The translations under genes were made by a program, and so were the position numbers. Under the pieces are notes generated by a model that was not told the DNA's origin, made no database searches, and saw nothing but the letters and a program-made list of their open reading frames with translations. From Saccharibacillus sp. O23 (GTDB taxonomy: Bacteria > Bacillota > Bacilli > Paenibacillales > Paenibacillaceae), in NCBI RefSeq assembly GCF_002205895.1, contig NZ_NJDE01000006.1:124001-188000 (forward strand): DNA of 64,000 nt. The letters are read 5' to 3'. Positions 18,512 through 27,362 of the stretch are shown piece by piece; within the stretch, counting starts at the first letter, position 1; every line of letters starts with the position of its first letter.

Positions 18512-19606
18512 ATGCCGGAAAATCGCCTGTCGGAAATGCTGCAACGTCTGCCGAAAGTCGATCTGCATCTGCATTTGGACGGAAGCATCCGCGAATCCAC
18601 GCTGTGGGAGATCGCTGCGGAGCAGGGCATCGAGCTGCCTGTCGCAAGCGCGGAAGAATTGAATCCTCTCATGAGAGTGACGGGAGAATGTGGGAGTTTG
18701 GTAGAATACTTGGCTAAATTCGATTTTGTGGCAGGTTTCCTGCACAAAGCGGACGTTCTGGAACGCATCGCTTACGAACTGGTCGAACAAGCCGCGCAGC
18801 AGAACTGCCGGTATATCGAAGTCCGTTTCGGTCCGCAGCTTCATCGCGCCGAAGGGCTGACCTGCGAAGACGCGATCGAAGCGGTGCTTCGGGGTCTGCG
18901 GCGCGGCGAAGAAACGTTCGGCGTGACCGCCCGGGCGATCGCGGCCTGCCTGCGTCATCATTCGCCGCATATGAACATGGAAGTGATCGCGGCCGCGGCC
19001 CGATTCAAAGACCAAGGCTTGGTCGCCGTCGATCTCGCGGGACCCGAAGCGGCGTTCCCCGCGCATCTGCACCGAGCCGTGTTCGAATACGCTCAGCTTC
19101 TCGACGTGCCGGTCACGATCCACGCGGGCGAGGCGGGCGGAGCGGAGAATATCCACGAAGCGGTCACGAGACTGGGCGCGACGCGGATCGGACACGGCGT
19201 CAGACTGCGCGAGAATCCTAAGCTGCTGGAAACCGTGCGCGATCTCGGCATCGTGCTGGAGATGTGCCCGATCAGCAACCACCAGACCAAAGCGATGGAG
19301 AGCTGGGACGTTTATCCGGTGCGGGAATATTTCGAGGCGGGACTGAAATTGACGATCAACACGGACAATCTGACGGTTTCCGACACTTCGCTGGCCCGCG
19401 AATACGGCGTGCTGGTCGAACGGTTCGGCTTCACGCTTCCGGAGATTGCCGGGCTGATTCTTAACGGAGCGGACGCGGCATTCCTTCGGCCCGAAGAGAA
19501 AGCCCGGCTGCGCGCGGAACTGCTGAGCGCGTTCGCGGAACTGGGGCTGATGCCCGAAGAGCCGGCCGCAGCGCCTTCTTCGTCTTCGATCTCCGCCACC
19601 GGCTGA
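18512..19606 (+). CDS. add: adenosine deaminase
   Basis: A 364-residue zinc-dependent adenosine deaminase converting adenosine to inosine in purine salvage. The metal site HLHLDGS (His19, His21), the HAGEAGG motif with the catalytic Glu, GHGVRL, and the NTDN motif with the zinc Asp are all present, and the substrate-channel MCPISN motif is intact. Length is typical except for a short Ser/Ala-rich tail. The ATG at 18512 has AAAAGGAGG nine bases upstream; an upstream in-frame ATG at 18434 lacks one. It stands alone between a terminator and a lipoprotein gene. Confidence 0.96.
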   Translation: MPENRLSEMLQRLPKVDLHLHLDGSIRESTLWEIAAEQGIELPVASAEELNPLMRVTGECGSLVEYLAKFDFVAGFLHKADVLERIAYELVEQAAQQNCRYIEVRFGPQLHRAEGLTCEDAIEAVLRGLRRGEETFGVTARAIAACLRHHSPHMNMEVIAAAARFKDQGLVAVDLAGPEAAFPAHLHRAVFEYAQLLDVPVTIHAGEAGGAENIHEAVTRLGATRIGHGVRLRENPKLLETVRDLGIVLEMCPISNHQTKAMESWDVYPVREYFEAGLKLTINTDNLTVSDTSLAREYGVLVERFGFTLPEIAGLILNGADAAFLRPEEKARLRAELLSAFAELGLMPEEPAAAPSSSSISATG

Positions 19607-19702
19607 AGCCGGCAAAGCGGGAAATGTCATATTGAAGCGCTTTCTTATGGTGTAGACTGACAGTGATCGGTCGGTTTCTACCCCATAAGGAGGCGCTTTA
19701 TC

Positions 19703-20236
19703 ATGATTAGACGGAAATGGCGCAAGCGGGCCAAAAGAAAAACGGTGCTGCTCGGGCTGGTCGCGACGGTGCTGTTGATCGCATTGACGGGCTGTTCGAC
19801 GGTGAGAGAAACGATGGCTCAGCTCAGAATCTACGGAAGCAACGAGCGGATCGCTGAGAGCGGCGACAGCTATACTTATAAATCCCGGGAAGGCACGTCG
19901 GACGCGGGCGGAGCGGCTCTCGATTTCCGGCAGTTTACCGGCAAACATACGTTATGGACGGTGAACGCTTCGGAAGATTCTACCGTAACGTTGGATCTCG
20001 ATCTGGGCGTGCAGAACGGCAAATGCAAAGTGGTGCATGTGCTGCCGAGCGGCGAAGTCGTAAAATTGGCCGACGAGAAGCTTGCGGCGGATTCTGTGAC
20101 GTTGGATCTGCCCGCGGGACAAAACGCGATCAAGTTGGTCGGCAAAAAAGCGTACGGCAGTCTCAAAGCCGAGTTCGGCGATACCGCGACCGCGCAGATC
20201 GCGGCGGGAGAGGAAGAAGAGGCGGCCGCGAACTGA
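19703..20236 (+). CDS. unknown lipoprotein
   Basis: A 177-residue lipoprotein not recognised as a named family. A strongly basic start (about 14 residues) leads to a hydrophobic core and lipobox LTGC with Cys at about residue 31. The mature part is mostly beta strand (about 60-155), with an Asp-Leu-Asp-Leu-rich stretch reminiscent of jelly-roll or DUF4097-like adhesin sheets. It ends in an Ala/Glu-rich tail. GGAGG precedes the ATG and a good terminator follows the stop. It would sit on the outer face of the membrane. Confidence 0.75.
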   Translation: MIRRKWRKRAKRKTVLLGLVATVLLIALTGCSTVRETMAQLRIYGSNERIAESGDSYTYKSREGTSDAGGAALDFRQFTGKHTLWTVNASEDSTVTLDLDLGVQNGKCKVVHVLPSGEVVKLADEKLAADSVTLDLPAGQNAIKLVGKKAYGSLKAEFGDTATAQIAAGEEEEAAAN

Positions 20237-20284
20237 GCCGAAACGCGGCTTCCCGCCTGAAAAGTGAAAAGCGCGAACGGCAAA

Positions 20285-20317
20285 AACCCCGGATCTCTTG
20301 AGAGATTCGGGGTTCTT
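20285..20317 (+). terminator. terminator after the lipoprotein gene
   Basis: AACCCCG-ATCTCT pairs with AGAGAT-CGGGGTT across a two-base loop (20285-20314), with one bulged pair. The mirrored arms could also serve the leftward gene ending at 20350. Confidence 0.75.
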
Positions 20318-20349
20318 CGGCGTGCGGAGCACGGGCCGTATTCGTTATA

Positions 20350-20499
20350 TCAGGCTTTCGCCGCTTCAAAACGCGCGATGCGCTCGAGTTTACGCGTAAT
20401 TTCTTTCTGCCATTTCTTGTCGCCGACCTGAACGGCCACATTAAGCAGATCCAAATAATCGTCAAGGTTTAGGCTTACTCTGGAAGTCGAAGGTTGCAT
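20350..20499 (-). CDS. 49-aa Fur-regulated small protein
   Basis: A 49-residue soluble, helical, Lys/Glu/Asp-rich protein beginning MQPSTSRVSLNLDDY and containing a GDKKWQKEI core. The ATG at 20499 is chosen because AAAGGAG lies about ten bases upstream, though the frame continues open 19 codons further. A perfect Fur box lies 42 bases before the start. By position and size it recalls the Fur-controlled small basic proteins (FbpA, FbpB, FbpC) of B. subtilis that act in iron sparing, but I do not recognise its sequence as one of them. It is monocistronic and no iron-uptake gene adjoins it. Confidence 0.7.
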   Translation of the reverse strand: MQPSTSRVSLNLDDYLDLLNVAVQVGDKKWQKEITRKLERIARFEAAKA

Positions 20500-20540
20500 G
20501 CGATTTCGTTCTCCTTTGAATGTGGAATACCGTACGGGAA

Positions 20541-20555
20541 TGATAATCATTATCA
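20541..20555 (-). promoter_or_regulatory. perfect 7-1-7 Fur box
   Basis: TGATAAT-C-ATTATCA is a perfect palindrome matching the Fur/PerR-family 7-1-7 consensus with the Fur-type bases. It lies in the presumed promoter region of the 49-aa gene; the GATAAT arm could itself be a -10 box. Confidence 0.85.
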
Positions 20556-20651
20556 CGGCCTTATCTATCTCTTATTATCCACACTTTTAAATAAAATGCA
20601 ACGAGGCGGCAAGCAAAAATAAGCCCGAAGACGGAATTTGTTTCAAAATAG

Positions 20652-20696
20652 ACAAAAAAGCTTCGATTCGGTCTTTTGCGGACCGAGTCGAAGCTT
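20652..20696 (-). terminator. terminator of the second hybrid kinase
   Basis: On the minus strand AAGCTTCGA-TCGGTC pairs with GACCGA-TCGAAGCTT (16 bp, one G-T pair), followed by six T. It lies directly after the stop of the kinase gene. Confidence 0.9.
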
Positions 20697-20702
20697 GTGA
20701 TG

Positions 20703-23444
20703 TTAATCGGACAACCAAACTTGAATAAGCGTGAACAGTTTCTCGATATCGACCGGTTTGCTGAGATAGTCGGAGGCTCCCGCCGCCAGACATAATTCGC
20801 GTTCGTCTTTCAGCGCTCTTGCGGTTAACGCGATGATCGGCAGCGTCTTGAACGGTTCCGCCGAACGGATCTCCCGCATCGCCTCGTATCCGTTCATCAC
20901 GGGCATCATGATATCCATCAGCACGAGATCGAACGACGGGTCCTGCCGCAGAAGCGCGAGCGCTTCGCGTCCGTTCTCGGCGACCGCGATCCGGGCGCCT
21001 CGATTCTCGAGCGCGGTAGAGAGCGCATAGACGTTGCGCGTGTCGTCGTCGACGATCAGCATGCTGCGTCCGGCAAAGAGTTTCGGATCGTGAGCCGGTT
21101 CGAAGGTCGTCGGGCCGGATTCGGCTTGCGAAGACAAGATCGGAGTCTGCGCCGCCGCTTCCGAAGACGAAGGCCATTCCACGAAAAGAGGCTCGATATC
21201 CGCCTCGTCTTCGCGGCGCATATCCGTAGGCAGATAGAGCGTAAAGATGCTGCCTTCGCCGATGCGGCTCTCCAAACCGATATGCCCGCCGAGCAGCTTG
21301 GCGAATTCGCGGCAGATCGACAAGCCCAAGCCGGTACCGCCGTAATGGCGTTCGGTCGTGCTGTCGGCCTGACGGAAAGCTTCGAAGATCGTATCGCGTT
21401 TCTCTTCGGGAATGCCGATGCCCGTATCCGAGACTTCGATCTTGAGCGCGTCCGATTCCTCGCCTTCGACCGCGGATTCGGTCGAGATATGCAGACGGAC
21501 CGAACCGGAAGCGGTGAATTTGACGGCATTGGACAAAAGATTCTTGACGATCTGTTCCAGCCGTCTTCCGTCGCTCCAGATCAGCTCCGGCACGTCCGGG
21601 TCGGTCACCGCTTCGAAACGGACGCCTTTTTTGTTTGCCAGCTCGCGGAACAAGTTACTCATCGCCTGCGGCAGCTCCCGAATATTGTACGGTTCGACCA
21701 CGATGTCCATCTTGCCCGATTCGGCTTTGGCCAAGTCGAGAATGTCGTCGATCAAAGCCAGCAGATCGCGGCCGGATCGATAGATGGTCGCCGCGTATTC
21801 GCGTTCTTGTTCGTTCGAAGATTCGGCATCCTCGGCCATGATCTGCGACAGGATCAAGATGCTGTTCAGCGGCGTGCGCAGCTCGTGCGACATGTTCGCC
21901 ATGAACTGGGATTGGAATTCCGAGCTGCGGATCAAGTCGCGTTGAGCTTGTTCGAGCAGCAGATTTTTCTCTTCCATCTGCACGTTGATCTGTTCCAGAT
22001 GGTCGTTGGCAAGGCGCATCGTCTCCCGCTGCGTGAGCAGCTCTTCGGTCTGATTCTGAAGTTCTTCGGATTGCGACTGCAATTCTTCGGTCTGCGTCTG
22101 AAGCTCTTCGGCGAGCCCTTGCGATTCGCGCAGCAGCCGTTCGACTTCCATGCGGCCCGATACGCTGTCCAGCGTAATGCCCAGCGTGTCCGCCAGATGC
22201 TCGATCAGGCGGCGCTGAAGAGGCGAGTAAGCGTCCAGCGCGGCAAGCTCGATCACGGCTTCGACCCGATTCTCGAAACGGACCGGCGCGACCAGCAGAC
22301 TTCGGGGAATCGTATAGCCCAAGCCCGAGGCGACTTGCAGATAGTGTTCCGGCAGCTGCTCGATCAGCAGCGTTTCTCCGCTCTGCGCTGCGCGTCCGAC
22401 CAGTCCTTCGCCGGTCCGGAACGAGTTCGGAGCTTCTTCGCTCGCGTAATCCGCGTAGGAAGCGAGACGCACGAAATCGTCTTTTCCTTGTCTGACATAG
22501 AATACGCCGTATGCCGAACCGGTGAGCGGAACGATTTTTTCCAACACGATCCGTCCTAATTCTTCGAGGGAACCCGATCCTTGATACGCGGTCAAAGTCT
22601 GAGCAAGCGAACTCTGGATCCAAGTGTGTTCTTCGAGCTGCTGATTCAATTGGCGCGTCATGCGATTATGCATTTCGAGCGACTCGGCCATTTCGTTGAA
22701 CGACAACGCGATATTGCCGATCTCGTCTTGGGCTTCCGCCTGAAGGCGGGGGAGCGACTCGGCATGATTGAATTCGGCGCTGCGCATCACGTTCGTGACC
22801 TTTTTGAGCCTGCGCGTCGTGCCGCGAATCGTCCAGCGGGCAAGCAGGATAGCGGCGGCGAGCAGAAGCGGCGCGGCGATGGCGAGAATGATCAAGATCG
22901 TTCTGAAGTTCTGCTGATTCTCGTCGCGCGCTCGTTGCAGAGCGTTCTGCTGGGCGTCCACGAACGCGTCGAGATGGTCGAGCAGGCTTTCCCGGCTCTC
23001 TTCGGTGCGAAGCGTCCAGATCGAAGCGGCTTCTTCGCGCCGATTCTGGGCCAGACTGTCCACGGCTTCGGCGGCGGCTTCCAGATACGCTTCGTATTCG
23101 GTGCGAATGGAAGCCAGACGGCTCTGTCCTTGCTCGCTCACGCTCAAACGCTCGGCGTTCGACAGTTGACGCAGCGAATCGCTTCGATATTGTTCGATTT
23201 CGATCAAGCGCCGGGGAGAGTTCGTCGGGTCGCTGCCCGCGATCAGACGGCCGATTTCTCCGTCGAGGCGATAGAACGTGCTGCGAAGTTCGTCGGCGGC
23301 TTGCGATTTATCGTAACGTTCGGCGGACTCGATGTTGACGGTGCGATTGATCGACAGCAGCAGCAGGGCCGTAGAGACCAATACGAGCAGCGTAAGCGCG
23401 AACATGCCGCCGAAGCCTACCAATTGTCTTGTTTTATAATTCAA
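20703..23444 (-). CDS. HAMP-GAF hybrid sensor histidine kinase
   Basis: A 913-residue membrane sensor kinase. Two membrane segments (about 10-30 and 185-205) flank an extracytoplasmic helical sensor of about 150 residues. Then come a HAMP domain (about 205-260), a GAF domain (about 285-430), a coiled-coil linker with repeated (T/S)EELQ units (about 440-500), HisKA with His520 in SHELRTP, an HATPase domain with NAVKF, DTGIGIP and GGTGLGLSI, and a C-terminal receiver with VDDD, the phospho-acceptor Asp in LMDIMMP and the Lys of SKPVD. The four-helix sensor suggests a CHASE3-like or four-helix-bundle input. No response regulator adjoins it. It has its own terminator and points away from the PadR operon. 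Confidence 0.92.
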   Translation of the reverse strand: MNYKTRQLVGFGGMFALTLLVLVSTALLLLSINRTVNIESAERYDKSQAADELRSTFYRLDGEIGRLIAGSDPTNSPRRLIEIEQYRSDSLRQLSNAERLSVSEQGQSRLASIRTEYEAYLEAAAEAVDSLAQNRREEAASIWTLRTEESRESLLDHLDAFVDAQQNALQRARDENQQNFRTILIILAIAAPLLLAAAILLARWTIRGTTRRLKKVTNVMRSAEFNHAESLPRLQAEAQDEIGNIALSFNEMAESLEMHNRMTRQLNQQLEEHTWIQSSLAQTLTAYQGSGSLEELGRIVLEKIVPLTGSAYGVFYVRQGKDDFVRLASYADYASEEAPNSFRTGEGLVGRAAQSGETLLIEQLPEHYLQVASGLGYTIPRSLLVAPVRFENRVEAVIELAALDAYSPLQRRLIEHLADTLGITLDSVSGRMEVERLLRESQGLAEELQTQTEELQSQSEELQNQTEELLTQRETMRLANDHLEQINVQMEEKNLLLEQAQRDLIRSSEFQSQFMANMSHELRTPLNSILILSQIMAEDAESSNEQEREYAATIYRSGRDLLALIDDILDLAKAESGKMDIVVEPYNIRELPQAMSNLFRELANKKGVRFEAVTDPDVPELIWSDGRRLEQIVKNLLSNAVKFTASGSVRLHISTESAVEGEESDALKIEVSDTGIGIPEEKRDTIFEAFRQADSTTERHYGGTGLGLSICREFAKLLGGHIGLESRIGEGSIFTLYLPTDMRREDEADIEPLFVEWPSSSEAAAQTPILSSQAESGPTTFEPAHDPKLFAGRSMLIVDDDTRNVYALSTALENRGARIAVAENGREALALLRQDPSFDLVLMDIMMPVMNGYEAMREIRSAEPFKTLPIIALTARALKDERELCLAAGASDYLSKPVDIEKLFTLIQVWLSD

Positions 23445-23654
23445 GGCGATTCCTCCAGATCAGAAGATGGACCGTAGGGATTCGAAACTCGTTCCGGTCG
23501 TGCCGGACATAGAGAAAATCCGATGCAGGAAACGAGCGGAGTGCGCCAAACGTCGAAATTCGGCCGAAAAAGCGCTCTCTGCGTTCATTATAAAGGCTTT
23601 TTCGCCTATTGTCTCGGTCGGTCGCTGATTACAAAGGGGAAAGCGGCCGTTCGC

Positions 23655-23714
23655 GAAAAAAAGCCCGCTCTTCTTCTGTCGGCTTCGAGAAGCGCCGAGA
23701 GAAAAAGCGGGCTG
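23655..23714 (-). terminator. terminator of the NmrA-PadR operon
   Basis: On the minus strand AGCCCGCT and the complementary AGCGGGCT enclose an inner CGGC/GCCG hairpin, followed by a run of seven T. Confidence 0.8.
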
Positions 23715-23724
23715 CATGTCGTTC

Positions 23725-24270
23725 TTATTTCGTCTGTCGATGCAGGTCTTCGAACCATTTCAAGTTGAGTTCGTGATGGGCTTTGACGTTCTCCATCATG
23801 GACTTGGCGGTCGTATAGATCACGTCCTGCTTCTCGCGCAGCGCGCGGTCGATCTCTTCGATCTTCTGCCGGGTCTGCCGGATCTGGTCTTCGAGAGCCT
23901 TTCTGTAGCGTGCGGGATCGTATTCGTGGGCGAACAGCGTCGTCATGTAGAAAGCCAGCGTAATATCGTCGGTCTGGGACGCGTATTTGCCCATCAACTG
24001 CTCGAAATGCTCGCTGCCGGCGTCCGTGATTTCGTAAATATGCTGCTCGGGATAACCGTTGACGCTGACCGTTTTGACCAGACGCACGAGTTCTTTTTCC
24101 GCCAGTTTTTGCAGATTGTAATAGAAGGAGCCTTTGGTGACGTGAATCAAGTAACGATAATCGCGTTCGTCGATCAAGCCGAGCAGCTCGTAAGCGCTCG
24201 CTTGTCCCCGATCTTTCAGCAATCCGAGAATCAATAAAGGGATAATCGGTCGTTCCTCCTCGTTTATCAC
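23725..24270 (-). CDS. PadR-family transcriptional regulator
   Basis: A 181-residue PadR-type repressor. The N-terminal winged helix (about residues 5-85) reads ILGLLKDRGQASAYELL and GSFYYNLQKL before a wing with PEQHIYEIT. A C-terminal helical dimerisation region follows (about 95-180), of the PadR-s1/Vir-C-like kind. The start is GTG 24270, overlapping the stop of the upstream gene in GTGA; no strong ribosome site precedes it, so translational coupling is likely. It is the natural candidate to bind the twin palindromes in front of the operon and so to control itself and its partner. Confidence 0.87.
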   Translation of the reverse strand: MINEEERPIIPLLILGLLKDRGQASAYELLGLIDERDYRYLIHVTKGSFYYNLQKLAEKELVRLVKTVSVNGYPEQHIYEITDAGSEHFEQLMGKYASQTDDITLAFYMTTLFAHEYDPARYRKALEDQIRQTRQKIEEIDRALREKQDVIYTTAKSMMENVKAHHELNLKWFEDLHRQTK

Positions 24271-25112
24271 GGTTCGAACAGTTCCAGATGCTCGGCGACC
24301 CATTCCCGGAACGTAAACGGTTCGCGCCCCAGAAGTTCATACACCGTAGAATTGACCTCGATCCGATGCGTCAGCGAATACCGCCAATCGTCGATTCGCA
24401 ATTGAATGTATTCTTCGGCCATAAAGTTCTTCATGTACGCCGCGAATTCTTCGATCGGCTGTTCGCGCAAATCGATCCGCCGCCCCGACTGCCGCGCGAT
24501 TTCTTCCAGCATGCCGCGTTGGGTCAGCACGTTCGCTCCGGCGAGCGTCAGGATTTGCCCGGCGAAACGGTCGAAATCGGTCAGCGCCAGCGCCGCGACG
24601 TCGGCGATGTCCCGTTCGTGAACGCTCGCGAGCGTCGCGTTCAATGCGGGCCAATCGAGCGTGCCTTTATTATAGCGAAAGAGATCTTTCCAATAAACCG
24701 CGTTATGCATAAAAGCTTCCGGACGGAGGAACACGTAGTCGAAGCCGTATTCGCGGATGCGTCGTTCGACGGCGAAGTGTTTTTCGGCGTTCCGGTTCCG
24801 GTCTTGCGAATCGCGGTTGACGGAACCGGAAGACAAGAACACGATTCGTCGGACGCCTTGTTCGGCGGCGGCTCGCAGCACGTTTTCGGCATCGTTCAGC
24901 AGAATCAGAAACAGCGCGTCCGTACCGCGAAGCCGGTCGGCCCAATCTTCGGGTCGTTCCAGATCGCCTTCGACGATCTCCATGCCGTCGGAGGCGAGCC
25001 CCGCCAATTTTTCCGGACTGCGAGTCAACGCTCGGAATTCCGTTTTTCGGCCGTGCAAATTTTCGACGATCCGTTTGCCTACGCTGCCTGTTGCTCCCGT
25101 AATGAATAACAT
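24267..25112 (-). CDS. NmrA-like NAD(P)-binding oxidoreductase
   Basis: A 281-residue atypical short-chain dehydrogenase of the NmrA/quinone-reductase-2 type. The Rossmann start GATGSVGKRIV has the GxxGxxG loop, followed by RSPEKL (NADP-type Arg), a GDLERPEDW segment and VRRIVFLSSGS. The usual YxxxK pair of classical enzymes is not seen, as is normal for this group. AAAGGAG lies eight bases before the ATG. It is the first gene of a two-gene operon with a PadR regulator, an arrangement typical of small detoxification or redox-sensing units. The substrate is unknown. Confidence 0.88.
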   Translation of the reverse strand: MLFITGATGSVGKRIVENLHGRKTEFRALTRSPEKLAGLASDGMEIVEGDLERPEDWADRLRGTDALFLILLNDAENVLRAAAEQGVRRIVFLSSGSVNRDSQDRNRNAEKHFAVERRIREYGFDYVFLRPEAFMHNAVYWKDLFRYNKGTLDWPALNATLASVHERDIADVAALALTDFDRFAGQILTLAGANVLTQRGMLEEIARQSGRRIDLREQPIEEFAAYMKNFMAEEYIQLRIDDWRYSLTHRIEVNSTVYELLGREPFTFREWVAEHLELFEP

Positions 25113-25138
25113 GGGGCATACTCCTTTGACGAATGATT

Positions 25139-25154
25139 TAGTCTAATTAGACTA
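25139..25154. promoter_or_regulatory. operator palindrome, downstream copy
   Basis: TAGTCTAATTAGACTA is a perfect 16-bp palindrome just downstream of the predicted transcription start of the NmrA-PadR operon. An identical copy lies 28 bp away. Confidence 0.8.
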
Positions 25155-25162
25155 GTGGCTTT

Positions 25163-25190
25163 ATTATAGTCTAATTAGACTAATTGTCAA
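25163..25190 (-). promoter_or_regulatory. NmrA-PadR promoter with operator in the spacer
   Basis: On the minus strand TTGACA (25190-25185) and TATAAT (25168-25163) are separated by 16 bp. The spacer is almost wholly filled by a second perfect copy of TAGTCTAATTAGACTA at 25167-25182, so a bound regulator would cover the promoter. Confidence 0.85.
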
Positions 25191-25211
25191 TCGGGATGTC
25201 AGCCGCATAAC

Positions 25212-25248
25212 AAAACGGCCTGCTTCGTATCGGAAGCAGGCCGTTTTT
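25212..25248 (-). terminator. terminator of the leftward 25-28 kb operon
   Basis: ACGGCCTGCTTC and GAAGCAGGCCGT form a 12-15 bp perfect stem with a six-base loop and A/T runs on both sides, just after the stop of the 695-aa gene. Confidence 0.85.
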
Positions 25249-25274
25249 CGCGCCGGGGCTAAGTTTGCGTTTCG

Positions 25275-27362
25275 TTAAGCAGGTTCGATCGCTTCGACCT
25301 CGAATACCGGTACGGAACGCAGGATCGGCTGCGCAGGCGGTTCCGCCTCGGGAAGTTCTTCCGCCTCGGGGGCCGTCTCCGGCTCCGTCGTCGACGGGAG
25401 ATCGGACGGATCGCCCGCCGAATCTTCCGGATTACCCGCCGCCGAATCGTTCGTCTCCGGCGAAACGCTCGGCGGACTGTCGGAATCGGCATTCGGCGCG
25501 CCGGTCTCCGTATCCGACGCCGCCGGATCGTCGGCCTGCGGAGGTTCGGGCGGCTCCGCGTCGGGATCTTCGATCTGCTCGTACCGGCCTTGGAACGTGC
25601 CGGTAACGAGGTACGTTCCCGGAGCGAACTCGAAATCTCCCGTAAGCAGCATCAGTTCGCCGTCGCCGGTTCTGGCAAGCGTGCTGCCGGAAGCGGATTG
25701 CAGCACGGTCATCGTCGCGCGTACCGGCTGCTCGGGGTACAGCGCCGGACTGGCGTCCCCGATGTCCGCATAGCCGCCTTCGAATGCGGAGAACGCGAAC
25801 ACGTCGCTCCCTGCGTAGCGGGTATAGACCGCCGTTTGTCCTTCTTGCTCCGCGTCGGACGGATTCTCGGCCCGAAGCGTCATGCCGCCGTCTTCGATCC
25901 GATAGCCGTCCGCTTCGATCTTGAACATCTGGGCGAACGAGCCGCCTTCCTGCGGAATCAGCGCGGTGTATACGGCTTTGCGAACGGTCGACTCGGCTTC
26001 GGCGACGAGAACCGGCGTGCTGTCCGTGGACAGGCTCTCGTCCAGCTTCAAGCTGCGGACCGTCTCGCCTGCCAACTGCGCGGCATCGCGGCTCACGCTC
26101 GTGCCGCTTTCGCTTTTCGTGCCGAAGTACAGCGTGCCGTTCTCGTCGAGCGCGGCGACGTACAGATCGGCTCCGAAGCGGTTTTTGCCGCTGATCGCGA
26201 ACTTGTACGTGTGCGAATCGTCCGCCGACCGCAAAATGCGCAGCGGATCGGCTTCGGTCCAAGCGTCTTCGGCCTGCGCGACGTGCGTTTCGGTATCGGC
26301 ATAGCCGTCCAGCGCGCGGTACAGCGCGATGCCTTCTTCGAAACGTCCGTCCGCGACCAGCGCGCCGGCGCGGCGATTCAGTTCGCCGACTCGGCTGTCG
26401 ATCCAAGCGGTCAGATCGGAAGAAAGGCCGTTTTGCGACACGAAGTCGGCGAAGCTGCGCGCATGGGCGGCGAAATCGGCGTAAGACTTCGCTTCCAGAT
26501 CGCTTCGCAGCACGAGGTCGACGGTCTCTTCGGCTTGAAGCCGGACCCACGGCGCTTCGAAGCCGCTCTGCCCGTAATCGTTCAGGGTACGGGAGGCTTC
26601 GCGGAGCATGTCCGTATATCGGCCCGCCGCCGCCAACTTCTTCAGCTTGCGCCGATCATAGTCTTCGAACAAAGCGTTCAGCTGCTCGGTCTTGAGCGTT
26701 TCGGCTTCCGATTCGGACAGAGAAGACGAGCCGCTCGGCGCGGACGCGCCGTTTCGGGCCGAAGGCTGCTCCGGCGCGAAAAAGACGGCCGGAATCCGCA
26801 GCAGATTCGGCTTGGCGGATTCGTCGCCGTAATCGCCGCTGTCCAGATTGCCGGCGAGCGCCTGCTCGAAGCCGCTCCGGAAATCGGCGAAGCCGTCGGC
26901 GACGATGCCGTCCATCTGGTAGCGTGCGTCGAGCTGTTTGTATTCGGCGGCGTATTCGCCTTCGAGCGACAGCCGTTCGAACGGCTCGTAGAGCTCGTAA
27001 GCGGCCAGATAGGCGTCGAAATCTTGATTCTCCAGAGCCGCCAGCAGTTCGCTTTTGGACTTGAGCAGTTCTTCGCGCATCCGGGTGAGCGGCGCAAGTT
27101 GCGCCAACCGCTCGCGAACGTGATCTTCGCGGTAACGGATCACGGTATTGGCGAGCGCGTTCGCGTAAGCGGCCTCGGCCGATAGGCGTTCGTGATTCGC
27201 ATAATAAGCGTCGGCCGTATCGACCTGCCGGATCTTGTCTTCGATGCGGAATCCTTTGACGATAACGGCGATCAGCGCGGCCGCGCACAGCAGGGCCAGC
27301 AGATTGCGCAGAGTCAGGAAATTGCGGATCGTGATCAAAGCGTTCTTGAACGAGCGAGTCAT
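25275..27362 (-). CDS. large single-anchor extracytoplasmic protein, unknown
   Basis: A 695-residue protein not assigned to a family. A membrane segment at about residues 20-40 (LLALLCAAALIAVIV) after a basic stretch gives a type II anchor. The outer part is helical to about residue 390, with TPR-like helices (GRFEEGIALYRALDGYAD), then a beta-rich module (about 395-600) with paired strands. It ends in a Pro/Glu/Asp/Ser-rich tail of about 70 residues. It follows the zinc-ribbon gene with a TGATG overlap, so translation is coupled and the products probably work together. The terminator at 25212-25248 closes the operon. Confidence 0.7.
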   Translation of the reverse strand: MTRSFKNALITIRNFLTLRNLLALLCAAALIAVIVKGFRIEDKIRQVDTADAYYANHERLSAEAAYANALANTVIRYREDHVRERLAQLAPLTRMREELLKSKSELLAALENQDFDAYLAAYELYEPFERLSLEGEYAAEYKQLDARYQMDGIVADGFADFRSGFEQALAGNLDSGDYGDESAKPNLLRIPAVFFAPEQPSARNGASAPSGSSSLSESEAETLKTEQLNALFEDYDRRKLKKLAAAGRYTDMLREASRTLNDYGQSGFEAPWVRLQAEETVDLVLRSDLEAKSYADFAAHARSFADFVSQNGLSSDLTAWIDSRVGELNRRAGALVADGRFEEGIALYRALDGYADTETHVAQAEDAWTEADPLRILRSADDSHTYKFAISGKNRFGADLYVAALDENGTLYFGTKSESGTSVSRDAAQLAGETVRSLKLDESLSTDSTPVLVAEAESTVRKAVYTALIPQEGGSFAQMFKIEADGYRIEDGGMTLRAENPSDAEQEGQTAVYTRYAGSDVFAFSAFEGGYADIGDASPALYPEQPVRATMTVLQSASGSTLARTGDGELMLLTGDFEFAPGTYLVTGTFQGRYEQIEDPDAEPPEPPQADDPAASDTETGAPNADSDSPPSVSPETNDSAAGNPEDSAGDPSDLPSTTEPETAPEAEELPEAEPPAQPILRSVPVFEVEAIEPA

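Noticed and set aside
19635-19650. cre-like GAAGCGCTTTC before the 177-aa lipoprotein gene
   Set aside because: Three mismatches to the catabolite-response consensus and no carbon-use gene follows.
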